The position numbers and the translations under genes were made by a program. A stretch of DNA of 64,000 nt from Methylopila turkensis (GTDB lineage: Bacteria; Pseudomonadota; Alphaproteobacteria; Rhizobiales; Methylopilaceae), in the NCBI RefSeq assembly GCF_027922325.1, contig NZ_BSFL01000001.1:613609-677608 (forward strand), written 5' to 3'. The notes below the pieces were generated by a model that was not told where the DNA came from, did no database searches, and was given only the letters and a program-made list of their open reading frames with translations. Shown here piece by piece: positions 57,487 to 64,000 of this stretch (its first letter is position 1; each line of letters starts with the position of its first letter).

Positions 57487-57562
57487 TGGCGCTCCCTAGG
57501 GGACTCGAACCCCTGTTTTCGCCGTGAGAGGGCGACGTCCTAGACCGCTAGACGAAGGGAGC
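57487..57562 (-). tRNA. tRNA-Glu (anticodon CTC)
   Basis: 76 bases with encoded CCA. The acceptor is GCTCCCT/AGGGAGC, the anticodon stem TCGCC/GGCGA encloses loop CTCTCAC, giving anticodon CTC, and the T-arm is AGGGGTTCGAGTCCCCT. It reads GAG glutamate codons. The promoter at 57579-57607 lies just upstream on the minus strand. Confidence 0.97.
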
Positions 57563-57578
57563 CTCGCGGGAGGCGCAC

Positions 57579-57607
57579 CCTATAGCCGGGACGCGGGCCG
57601 GCATCAA
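57579..57607 (-). promoter_or_regulatory. Promoter of tRNA-Glu
   Basis: On the minus strand TTGATG (57607-57602) and TATAGG (57584-57579) are separated by 17 bases; the tRNA begins 17 bases downstream of the -10 box, which fits a very short leader. Confidence 0.6.
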
Positions 57608-57621
57608 GCGGCGGCGTCGGA

Positions 57622-58023
57622 TTATTTCGCCTCGCCGCCGCGCAATGGGGCCGCGGCCGGGCCGCCAGGAACGACGTCGAGCCGGCCGACCGGCTTCAGG
57701 GAGCCGGCGTCGAAGGCGTGCACGCTGACGCGCCCCTCGACCTCGACGGTGACCAGGATGCGGCCGCCGTCCGCCGCCGTCGCCAGCACGCGCGCGCCGG
57801 CGGGAAGCGGAAGCGTCGCTTCCGTGATCCCGGCCGCGGCATGGTTCGACTTGACGACGCGGTAGGCGATCGCCGACATCACGGCGAGGAAGCCGACGCC
57901 CATCGTCAGGCCGCCGATCAGGAACAGCCGCCTCAGCCGCTGGTAGACCTGCCGGATGCGGGGGTCGTCGTCGGCCGCGATCTCGTCGATGCCCGGCTCG
58001 TTCGAACCCTGTAGCGCCGTCAT
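57622..58023 (-). CDS. Small membrane-anchored protein (DUF6476-like)
   Basis: 133 residues from MTALQGSNEPG. An acidic N terminus is followed by one membrane helix (LFLIGGLTMGVGFLAVMSAIAY, about residues 35-56) and a beta-rich outer domain (LPAGARVLATAADGGRILVTVEVEGRVSVHAFD) that looks like part of a propeller blade. Similar short proteins beside rluD-type genes in Hyphomicrobiales are called DUF6476; I give this from memory. Its ATG overlaps the ATG of the divergent pseudouridine synthase in a CATG palindrome. Confidence 0.7.
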   Translation of the reverse strand: MTALQGSNEPGIDEIAADDDPRIRQVYQRLRRLFLIGGLTMGVGFLAVMSAIAYRVVKSNHAAAGITEATLPLPAGARVLATAADGGRILVTVEVEGRVSVHAFDAGSLKPVGRLDVVPGGPAAAPLRGGEAK

Positions 58024-59044
58024 GCCAGAAGCCTCATCCTCGCCCGCGGGCGTCCAGGTCGCAGCGACCGAAACGGTCGAAACCGTCACGGCCGGGCCCG
58101 ACGACGCCGGCGCGCGCGCAGACCGTTTCCTCGCCGCCCGGCTGCCGGCGTTTTCGCGCGCGCGCATCCAGGCGCTCATGCGCCAGGGCGCGGTCTCCAC
58201 CGGCGGCCGGACGCTAGTCGACCCCTCCGCCAGGGTCAACGCGGGCGACGCCTTCGCGGTCGCGGTTCCGCCGCCCGCCGCGGCCGAGCCCGAAGGGCAG
58301 GACATCCCCCTCGCCGTCGTGTTCGAGGACGAGCACCTCATCGTAATCGACAAGCCTGCAGGCCTCGTGGTGCACCCCGCCGCCGGCCACGCCGACGGCA
58401 CGCTCGTCAACGCGCTGATCAACCATTGCGGCGCGAGCCTGTCCGGCGTCGGCGGCGTCGCGCGCCCCGGCATCGTGCACCGGCTCGACAAGGACACGTC
58501 CGGCCTGCTGGTGGTGGCGAAGCACGACGCCGCCCACCGCGCCTTGAGCGCCCAGTTCGCCGACCATGGCCGCACCGGGCCGCTGGTCCGGTCCTATCTC
58601 GCGCTGGTCTGGGGCTTGCCCGCGCGCCCGAAGGGCGTCGTCGACCTGCCGCTCGGCCGCAGCGAGCGCAACCGCGAGAAGATCGCCGTGCGCAAGGACG
58701 GCCGCGAGGCCATCACCCACTGGGAGACGCTGAGGCGCTTCGAGCGGGCGGGCGCCGCCCTGCTCGCCTGCCGGCTGGAGACCGGCCGCACCCACCAGAT
58801 CCGCGTGCACATGGCCGAGCTCGGCCACCCGCTGCTTGGCGACGGCGTCTACGGCGCCTCGCACCGCACCAAGGCGTCGCGGCTCGACGACGCCGGCCGC
58901 GCGGCGCTCGCCACGCTCGGCCGCCAGGCGCTGCACGCGGCCGAACTGGGCTTCGCCCACCCCGCGACAGGCGAGGAGCTCCACTTCGAGAGCCCGGCGC
59001 CGACCGACCTCCAGCGCATGATCGACGCCCTCGACGCGCAGTGA
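58022..59044 (+). CDS. RluD/RluA-family pseudouridine synthase
   Basis: 340 residues: an N-terminal S4 RNA-binding domain (RADRFLAARLPAFSRARIQALMRQGAVSTGGR), then the catalytic domain with the Asp in GIVHRLDKDTSGLLVVAK, plus VIDKPAGLVVHPAAGH and the C-terminal GRTHQIRVHMAELGHPLLGD. The S4 domain and length favour RluD (23S rRNA 1911/1915/1917), which would fit rlmH acting on position 1915. rpoH follows 148 bases downstream on the same strand. Confidence 0.93.
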   Translation: MPEASSSPAGVQVAATETVETVTAGPDDAGARADRFLAARLPAFSRARIQALMRQGAVSTGGRTLVDPSARVNAGDAFAVAVPPPAAAEPEGQDIPLAVVFEDEHLIVIDKPAGLVVHPAAGHADGTLVNALINHCGASLSGVGGVARPGIVHRLDKDTSGLLVVAKHDAAHRALSAQFADHGRTGPLVRSYLALVWGLPARPKGVVDLPLGRSERNREKIAVRKDGREAITHWETLRRFERAGAALLACRLETGRTHQIRVHMAELGHPLLGDGVYGASHRTKASRLDDAGRAALATLGRQALHAAELGFAHPATGEELHFESPAPTDLQRMIDALDAQ

Positions 59045-59192
59045 GGCATGCATAATCGCACAGCAGCGTGAAGCGGATTTGACACCATTCCGCCGCGCTC
59101 CCGCGTTATAACTTCGACCAAAGGCGATCGGCGCGAAGGCGCGGTCGCAACCGGGGCCCGCCGAAAGGGAGCCCTTTCCGAAGGAGACGCAT

Positions 59193-60074
59193 ATGGCATC
59201 CGCCGCACTCCCGATCCTCGTCAGCGACAATGGACTGTCGAAGTACCTCGACGAGATCCGCAAGTTCCCGATGCTGGAGCCGCAGGAAGAGTACATGCTC
59301 GCCAAACGCTGGCGCGAGCATGGCGACCGCGACGCCGCGCATCGGCTCGTCACCAGCCACCTCCGCCTCGTGGCCAAGATCGCCATGGGCTATCGCGGCT
59401 ACGGCCTGCCGATCGGCGAGGTCGTGTCGGAGGGCAACGTCGGCCTCATGCAGGCCGTGAAGCGCTTCGAGCCCGAGAAGGGTTTTCGGCTCGCAACCTA
59501 CGCCATGTGGTGGATCAGGGCTTCGATCCAGGAGTACATCCTGCGCTCGTGGTCGCTCGTGAAGATGGGCACCACCGCGAACCAGAAGAAGCTGTTCTTC
59601 AACCTGCGCAAGGCCAAGAGCCAGATCTCGGCGCTGGACGAGGGCGACCTCAGGCCCGACCAGGTCAAGCAGATCGCGACCAAGCTCGGCGTCACCGAGA
59701 CGGACGTCATCGACATGAACCGCCGGCTCGGCGGCGACGCCTCGCTCAACTCCCCGCTCCGGGAGGACGAGGGCTCGTCGGAGTGGCAGGACTGGCTGGT
59801 CGACGAGACCGACAGCCAGGAGAGCCGCCTCGCCGAGAATCAGGAGCTGGACAACCGCCGCCAGGCGCTTTCGGGCGCGCTGATGGTGCTGAACGACCGC
59901 GAGCGCCGCATCTTCGAGGCGCGGCGCCTCGCCGACGACCCGCTCACCCTCGAGGAGCTGTCGAGCGAGTTCGGCGTCTCCCGCGAGCGCGTGCGCCAGA
60001 TCGAGGTGCGCGCCTTCGAGAAGGTACAGGACGCGGTGCGCAAGAACGTGGCGCAGATGGAGGCGCGGGCCTGA
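59193..60074 (+). CDS. rpoH: Heat-shock sigma factor RpoH (sigma 32)
   Basis: 293 residues with the start ATG preceded by AAGGAG. Sigma regions 1.2-2.4 (LSKYLDEIRKFPMLEPQEEYMLA, GNVGLMQAVKRFEPEKGFRLATYAMWWIRASIQEYILRSWSLVKMGTT), the RpoH box (NQKKLFFNLRK), and region 4.2 (LTLEELSSEFGVSRERVRQIEVRAFEKVQ). It directs heat-shock gene transcription. rluD-rpoH order is widespread in alphaproteobacteria. A strong terminator follows. Confidence 0.97.
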   Translation: MASAALPILVSDNGLSKYLDEIRKFPMLEPQEEYMLAKRWREHGDRDAAHRLVTSHLRLVAKIAMGYRGYGLPIGEVVSEGNVGLMQAVKRFEPEKGFRLATYAMWWIRASIQEYILRSWSLVKMGTTANQKKLFFNLRKAKSQISALDEGDLRPDQVKQIATKLGVTETDVIDMNRRLGGDASLNSPLREDEGSSEWQDWLVDETDSQESRLAENQELDNRRQALSGALMVLNDRERRIFEARRLADDPLTLEELSSEFGVSRERVRQIEVRAFEKVQDAVRKNVAQMEARA

Positions 60075-60106
60075 GCCTGCGCCGCCCCTTCGTGAGCTGA
60101 TCGAAA

Positions 60107-60136
60107 GCCGTCGCGGTTCGCCGCGGCGGCTTTTTT
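60107..60136 (+). terminator. Rho-independent terminator of rpoH
   Basis: GCCGTCGCGG-TTCG-CCGCGGCGGC followed by six T: a 10-bp GC stem (one G-U pair) with a UUCG tetraloop and a U-tract, 33 bases after the rpoH stop. It is the clearest intrinsic terminator in the window. Confidence 0.9.
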
Positions 60137-60187
60137 CGTTTCCGGCTTCCGCGGCGCGGCCGGTCGAGCCGCCCCGAACGCCGGCGC

Positions 60188-61081
60188 TCAGGCCACGCGG
60201 AATCGCGCGGTCGAGCCCCACGGGTCGGAGGCCTCGAGGCCGTCGCGCTCGCGCGTCGCGACGCCGGCGGCGCGGAGCCTTGCGGCGACCTCCTCCACAG
60301 CGCCTCCGTCCGGCAGCAGTATCTCGAACGACCGCAGCCCGGCCGAGCCCTCCGGCGCCGGGCCGCTTCCGCGGCTCGACCAGACGTTCGCCGCGAGATG
60401 GTGGTGGTAGCCGCCCGCGCTCATGAACAGCGCGCCGGGATAGGTCGTGGTGAGCGCGAAGCCGACGGCGTCGATCCAGAACGCGCGCGCCGCCGCAAGG
60501 TCGCCGACCTGCAGGTGCACATGGCCGAGCCGCGTTCCCGCCGGCTGGGGCGCGTCGAGATCGGCGCCGGCCCCGAGCAGCGCCAGAACGCCGTCCCGAT
60601 CCATCGGCTCGGTCGCCATCTTCAGCGCGCCGTTCTCGCGCGGCCACTCCGCCTCCGGCCGGTCGCGGTAGATCTCGAGCCCGTTGCCGTCGGGATCGTC
60701 GAGATAGAGCGCCTCGCTGACGAGATGGTCGGACGCGCCGAGCCGGCGGACGCCCTCCCGCAGCAGCCGGGCGAGCGTCAGGCCAAGGTCGCGCCGCTCC
60801 GGCAGCAGGATCGCGATGTGGAACAGCCCGGCCGCCGCGCGCGGTTTCGGCGCTGCGCCGGGCGTCTCGACGAGCCGGATCACCCCCTCCCCGCCCGCGC
60901 CGCCGAGCGTCGCGACCCGGCCCTCGCGGTCGAGCGTTCTCAGCCCCACGACCCGCTCGTAGAACGCGACCGAGCGCCCGAGATCGGACACCGCGAGCTC
61001 CGCGACCCCGAGCCGAAGCGCGTCCGGCAGCGCGGCGGACGGTGTCTTGGGAGAGGCGCCGGCGGAAGCGGGATCGGTCAT
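60188..61081 (-). CDS. Two-module VOC family protein (glyoxalase/dioxygenase-like)
   Basis: 297 residues containing two vicinal oxygen chelate modules (about 20-135 and 165-290). Metal ligand candidates are His in AAGLFHIAILLPER, Glu in DDPDGNGLEIYRD, His in RLGHVHLQVGDL and the HHH in AGGYHHHLAANVW. This resembles CatE/YfiE-type catechol-2,3-dioxygenase-like proteins. The substrate is unknown. It is convergent with rpoH. Confidence 0.85.
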   Translation of the reverse strand: MTDPASAGASPKTPSAALPDALRLGVAELAVSDLGRSVAFYERVVGLRTLDREGRVATLGGAGGEGVIRLVETPGAAPKPRAAAGLFHIAILLPERRDLGLTLARLLREGVRRLGASDHLVSEALYLDDPDGNGLEIYRDRPEAEWPRENGALKMATEPMDRDGVLALLGAGADLDAPQPAGTRLGHVHLQVGDLAAARAFWIDAVGFALTTTYPGALFMSAGGYHHHLAANVWSSRGSGPAPEGSAGLRSFEILLPDGGAVEEVAARLRAAGVATRERDGLEASDPWGSTARFRVA

Positions 61082-61381
61082 CGGTCAGGTCCTCATGGTT
61101 TCCGAGGATATCGGTTCGGGGCCCGGCGAACGCCACCGGGGTTTTCATGCGCGGACGCATGCTGAAGCGTGATACGGCGGCAGAGGAACGAGTGAGAATG
61201 CAAGGCTGACGGTCGCCATCCGCCGCTGAGAAGACCGTTGCGCGGATGCGTCGCTCCGGCGGCGGCCGCGCTACGCCGAAAACGATTATTCCGCTTGGAT
61301 GCATCTCAACGTTGTGACTGAATTCAGAAGAGCTCCGGGGCTGTCGACCCCGGATGCCCATGATCCGTCGCGGGGGCGTCG
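61082..61381. other. 300-base spacer before the membrane protein/TPR pair
   Basis: No gene is visible. It contains a CCGGGG-ctgtcga-CCCCGG palindrome (61335-61353) and a somewhat AT-richer stretch at 61278-61330 where the promoter of the following pair may lie; no convincing -35/-10 pair could be chosen. Confidence 0.45.
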
Positions 61382-61642
61382 ATGTCTGGTCTCTGGTCAT
61401 TCATCCAGCGCAAGGGCAACCGTGAGCTCCTCGCCTGGCTTGGAGGCGCGGCGGTCGTCGTCGTCTCCGGCATTTGGACGGCCTACGTCCATTTCTCCGC
61501 GCCGCCGACGGGACCGGGCGTCAGCATCGACGCCAGTCAGGGCGGGATCGGCGTGGGCGGCAACGTCTCCGGCTCGACGATCTCATCCGGGGCTCGCTCC
61601 GACAACGCGTCAGCGGCGCCCGAGCCTCAGAAGCGGCCCTGA
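61382..61642 (+). CDS. Small membrane-anchored protein with Gly-rich motif, partner of the TPR protein
   Basis: 86 residues. After a basic N terminus (WSFIQRKGNRELL) comes one membrane helix (AWLGGAAVVVVSGIWTAYVHF, about residues 18-38). The outer part reads GVSIDASQGGIGVGGNVSGS then TISSGA, with a Pro/Ala-rich end. The GG-x-V/I-x-GS-x-I-x-x-G pattern also appears near the N terminus of the next protein (GICGDVTDSRIVIG), as in short strand-turn elements next to TPR or NTPase signalling proteins. Its TGA overlaps the next ATG by one base. Function unknown. Confidence 0.65.
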   Translation: MSGLWSFIQRKGNRELLAWLGGAAVVVVSGIWTAYVHFSAPPTGPGVSIDASQGGIGVGGNVSGSTISSGARSDNASAAPEPQKRP

Positions 61643-63738
61643 TGACGAGGACCGGCTCGCGCCTGCCGATCGCCGTCGCTCTGTCGGCTACGCTCACCGC
61701 CGCGAGCGCTCCGGCGGCGGCGAGGGGCGATTGCGAGATCAAGGCGGACGGAGCCGTCGGAATCTGCGGCGACGTGACGGACTCCCGGATCGTCATCGGA
61801 ACGTCGCCCGAGGAATTGCAACGTCTGATCGGCGGGCTGACCAGCCAAATGACGCATGCGGCCAGCGCGGCGGGCGTGCAACGCGGCGCGATCATCGAAC
61901 TCGCCCGGCGAATCAACGCGGACGTTCCGGATTACGACCGCGCGATCATCGAATTGCGTCGCGCCGTGGACGTCGCCGTGGACGTCGCCAGGGAAGGCCG
62001 CGCCGCCAATCGCGGCTCCTTCGTGGACGACGTTCTCGCGCGCATCGCCGACAAGTCGAAGACGGGCGCGTTCGACGAAGCGGCGAAGGTCGCCGACGAC
62101 GCCTATGGGGAGTGGCGGAGGCGGGAGGACGAACGTCGTGAAGCGTCGCTGGCGGACGGCCTCAAGCTTCTGCAGGCCGGCCTCGATCAGGGCATCCTGC
62201 GCCGTGACGCGAGGTCGGCCGCGAAGCGCGTCGAGCGTATGGTCGCCTTACAGCAAGACGATCGGACGAAGCGCTTCGCCGCGCTGCGTGCCGCGCAGAA
62301 CGAATGGTACGTCCGCGGCCGCGACAAAGGGCTGAACTTCGAACTTGAGGTCTCGATCGAGATCGCTCGTAACGCGCGCGCGCAGGCTGGCGATCCAGAT
62401 GAGCACAGCTCGGCTCTGACGGATCTCGGGGTATCGCTCAAGACGCTCGGCGAGCGTGAGAGTGGTACCGGCCGGCTGGAGGAGGCTGTCGCGGCCTACC
62501 GCGCGGCGCTGGAGGAGCGAACCCGCGAGCGCGTTCCGCTCGACTGGGCGGGGACGCAGAACAATTTCGGCAATGCGCTTCTGGAGCTCGGTTGGCGCGA
62601 GGGCGGGACCGGCCGGCTGGAAGAGGCGGTCGTGGCCTACCGGGCGGCGCTGGAGGAACACACCCGCGAGCGCGCCCCGCTCCAATGGGCGACGACGCAG
62701 AACAATCTCGGCAATGCGCTCAAGACGCTCGGCGAGCGCGAGAGTGGGACCGGCCGCCTGGAAGAGGCTGTCGCGGCCTACCGCGCGGCGCTGGAGGAGC
62801 GAACCCGCGAGCGCGTTCCGCTCGACTGGGCGGGGACGCAGAACAATTTCGGCAATGCGCTCCTGGAGCTCGGTCGGCGCGAGGGCGGGACCGGCCGGCT
62901 GGAAGAGGCGGTCGCGGCCTACCGGGCGGCGCTGGAGGAACACACCCGCGAGCGCGCCCCGCTCCAATGGGCGATGACGCAGAACAATCTCGGCAATGCG
63001 CTCCAGACGCTCGGCGAGCGCGAGAGCGGGACCGGCCGGCTGGAGGAGGCGGTCGCGGCCTACCGCGCGGCGCTGGAGGAGCGAACTCGCGAGCGCGTCC
63101 CGCTCGACTGGGCGATGACGCAGAACAATCTCGGCAATGCGCTCCAGACGCTCGGCGGGCGCGAGGGCGGGACCGGCCGGCTGGAGGAGGCGGTCGCGGC
63201 CTACCGCGCGGCGCTGGAGGAATACACGCGCGAGCGCGTCCCGCTCCAATGGGCGATGACGCAGAACAATCTCGGCAATGCGCTCCAGACGCTCGGCGGG
63301 CGCGAGGGCGGGACCGGCCGGCTGGCGGAGGCGGTCGCGGCCTACCGGGCGGCGCTGGAGGAGCGAACCCGCGAGCGCGTCCCGCTCCAATGGGCGATGA
63401 CGCAGAACAATCTCGGCGCCGTGCTCCGAGCCCTCGGCGGGCGCGAGAGCGGGACCGGCCGGCTGGAGGAGGCGGTCGCGGCCTACCGCGCGGCGCTGGA
63501 GGAATACACGCGCGAGCGCGTCCCGCTCCAATGGGCGATGACGCAGAACAATCTCGGCAATGCGCTCAGGGTGCTCGGCGAGCGTGAGGGCGACACGGCG
63601 CGGCTGGAGGAAGCCATCGCCGCCTACCACGCAGCGCTGGAGGAATTAACGGTCGCCAACGCACCGCACTACCACGCCATCGCGAGCAGGAATCTTCGGA
63701 GCGCGGAAGCTCTGCTCGCCGAGCGACGAAAGGGCTGA
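61642..63738 (+). CDS. Exported tetratricopeptide-repeat protein with nine near-identical repeats
   Basis: 698 residues from ATG 61642; the frame is open earlier but would lose the signal peptide (RLPIAVALSATLTAASAPAAARG). Next comes a short Cys-containing Gly motif (CEIKADGAVGICGDVTDSR), a helical domain (about 60-255) and from about residue 258 nine TPR-like units of 47 residues (for example TQNNLGNALQTLGERE, then GTGRLEEAVAAYRAALEE). The middle seven are almost identical. It is cotranslated with the preceding membrane protein and probably acts in the periplasm as a protein-binding scaffold. Partner unknown. Confidence 0.85.
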   Translation: MTRTGSRLPIAVALSATLTAASAPAAARGDCEIKADGAVGICGDVTDSRIVIGTSPEELQRLIGGLTSQMTHAASAAGVQRGAIIELARRINADVPDYDRAIIELRRAVDVAVDVAREGRAANRGSFVDDVLARIADKSKTGAFDEAAKVADDAYGEWRRREDERREASLADGLKLLQAGLDQGILRRDARSAAKRVERMVALQQDDRTKRFAALRAAQNEWYVRGRDKGLNFELEVSIEIARNARAQAGDPDEHSSALTDLGVSLKTLGERESGTGRLEEAVAAYRAALEERTRERVPLDWAGTQNNFGNALLELGWREGGTGRLEEAVVAYRAALEEHTRERAPLQWATTQNNLGNALKTLGERESGTGRLEEAVAAYRAALEERTRERVPLDWAGTQNNFGNALLELGRREGGTGRLEEAVAAYRAALEEHTRERAPLQWAMTQNNLGNALQTLGERESGTGRLEEAVAAYRAALEERTRERVPLDWAMTQNNLGNALQTLGGREGGTGRLEEAVAAYRAALEEYTRERVPLQWAMTQNNLGNALQTLGGREGGTGRLAEAVAAYRAALEERTRERVPLQWAMTQNNLGAVLRALGGRESGTGRLEEAVAAYRAALEEYTRERVPLQWAMTQNNLGNALRVLGEREGDTARLEEAIAAYHAALEELTVANAPHYHAIASRNLRSAEALLAERRKG
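62413..63681 (+). repeat. Tandem array of nine 141-bp coding repeats
   Basis: Equivalent points fall exactly 141 bases apart: the ACGCAGAACAAT start occurs at 62554, 62695, 62836, 62977, 63118, 63259, 63400 and 63541, preceded by a divergent unit at 62413. The first four units are two copies of a 282-bp pair (RTRERVPLDWAG unit followed by HTRERAPLQWA unit), showing duplication by pairs. Later units are more uniform. Copy number probably varies. Confidence 0.92.
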
Positions 63739-63757
63739 CGCCTTTTCCGCGCTCCAC

Positions 63758-63847
63758 GTCATGCCCGGCGCATGCCAGGCATCCACGACTTGGGGCCCGG
63801 AGCGCGTCAGCATGGAAGTCGTGGATGCCCGCGAAGGCGGGCATGAC
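63758..63847. repeat. Inverted palindromic repeat, second family
   Basis: GTCATGCCCGGCGCATGCCAGG...CCACGACTT on the left and AAGTCGTGGATGCCCGC-gaa-GGCGGGCATGAC on the right. The right arm is the same as that at 16523-16552. It lies 20 bases after the TPR gene and may act as its terminator. Confidence 0.75.
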
Positions 63848-63946
63848 TGCGCGGGCGTCCGGCCGTTTGGCAAGGGGCGGTCGCCATCGGCGCATCGAGA
63901 GCCCAGCCTGCACAGACACGCGGCGGGCGCCGCGCTGGGGAACCGC

Positions 63947-64000
<54 letters not shown>

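Noticed and set aside
59079..59112. TTGACA and TATAAC upstream of rpoH as a sigma-70 promoter
   Set aside because: The spacing of 21-22 bases is too long for a normal promoter; either box may belong to another, unseen signal.
62248..63630. Minus-strand repetitive frame opposite the TPR array
   Set aside because: Its repeats simply mirror the 141-bp DNA repeats; there is no signal or fold, and the plus strand has signal peptide and TPR pattern.
62413..63681. Regular repeats considered as a CRISPR array
   Set aside because: Units are contiguous, 141 bases, coding and without unique spacers; no cas genes are present.

Overview
The window comes from the chromosome of a very GC-rich alphaproteobacterium, most likely of the order Hyphomicrobiales (Rhizobiales). 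The evidence is a cyclic beta-glucan exporter of the NdvA/ChvA type, a PodJ-like polarity protein behind CtrA-like boxes, an RpoH sigma factor, a DUF1127 protein next to a LysR regulator, and alphaproteobacterial ruvCAB-ybgC-tolQRAB and rplU-rpmA-obg-proBA-nadD-rsfS-rlmH gene strings. I cannot name a genus. No prophage, plasmid, insertion sequence or CRISPR array is visible. The last about 52 bases are a pure C run, which looks like a contig-end artefact.

Layout. 1-6.2 kb: the 3' part of metH, a GNAT acetyltransferase, a FhuF-like iron reductase, a GntR/UTRA regulator, a DUF1127 protein and a LysR regulator. 6.2-10.5 kb (minus strand): an ArsC-like protein, then tolB, tolA, tolR and tolQ, with no pal. 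10.7-12.6 kb: two secreted trypsin-like proteases (plus strand) that separate tolQ from ybgC. 12.6-16.4 kb: ybgC, ruvB, ruvA and ruvC (minus), split by a plus-strand sulfotransferase-like gene. 16.6-23.6 kb: a D,D-carboxypeptidase, ndvA and a podJ-like gene. 23.7-26.7 kb: a plus-strand string of TauE/SafE exporter, TIGR02186 protein, DUF3429 protein and a small outer-membrane barrel. 26.7-30.2 kb: the PdeM nuclease and Lhr-type helicase pair of the ligase-associated DNA damage response. 30.3-34.8 kb: a CobW-type GTPase, a FATP-like acyl-CoA synthetase, an L,D-transpeptidase and a DUF924 protein. 34.9-40.8 kb: a flippase-acetyltransferase fusion coupled to a cupin/JmjC protein, an acyl-CoA synthetase and a Cys-rich YkgJ-like protein.

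40.8-53.9 kb (minus strand) is one long housekeeping series. In transcription order it runs rplU, rpmA, tandem GNAT, DUF3833 lipoprotein, obgE, vapBC, proB, proA, nadD, rsfS, rlmH, envC, ctpA, polysaccharide deacetylase, rppH. A toxin-antitoxin pair has entered it between obgE and proB, and its VapC toxin carries a frameshift. 54-64 kb: a ProXp-type deacylase, tRNA-Gly(GCC), selD, a 24-residue membrane protein missed by ordinary ORF cut-offs, a pyridoxamine-oxidase-like protein, tRNA-Glu(CTC), a DUF6476-like protein and an RluD-type pseudouridine synthase whose start codons overlap, rpoH with a clear terminator, a VOC protein, and a two-gene unit of a small membrane protein plus a secreted TPR protein built from nine 141-bp tandem repeats.

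At least two families of short palindromic repeats (REP/BIME-like) fill intergenic spaces. Most of the window is core genome. The most unusual parts are the flippase-acetyltransferase fusion, the repeat-expanding TPR pair at the right edge, the broken VapC in a core operon, and the rearranged tol/ruv block.
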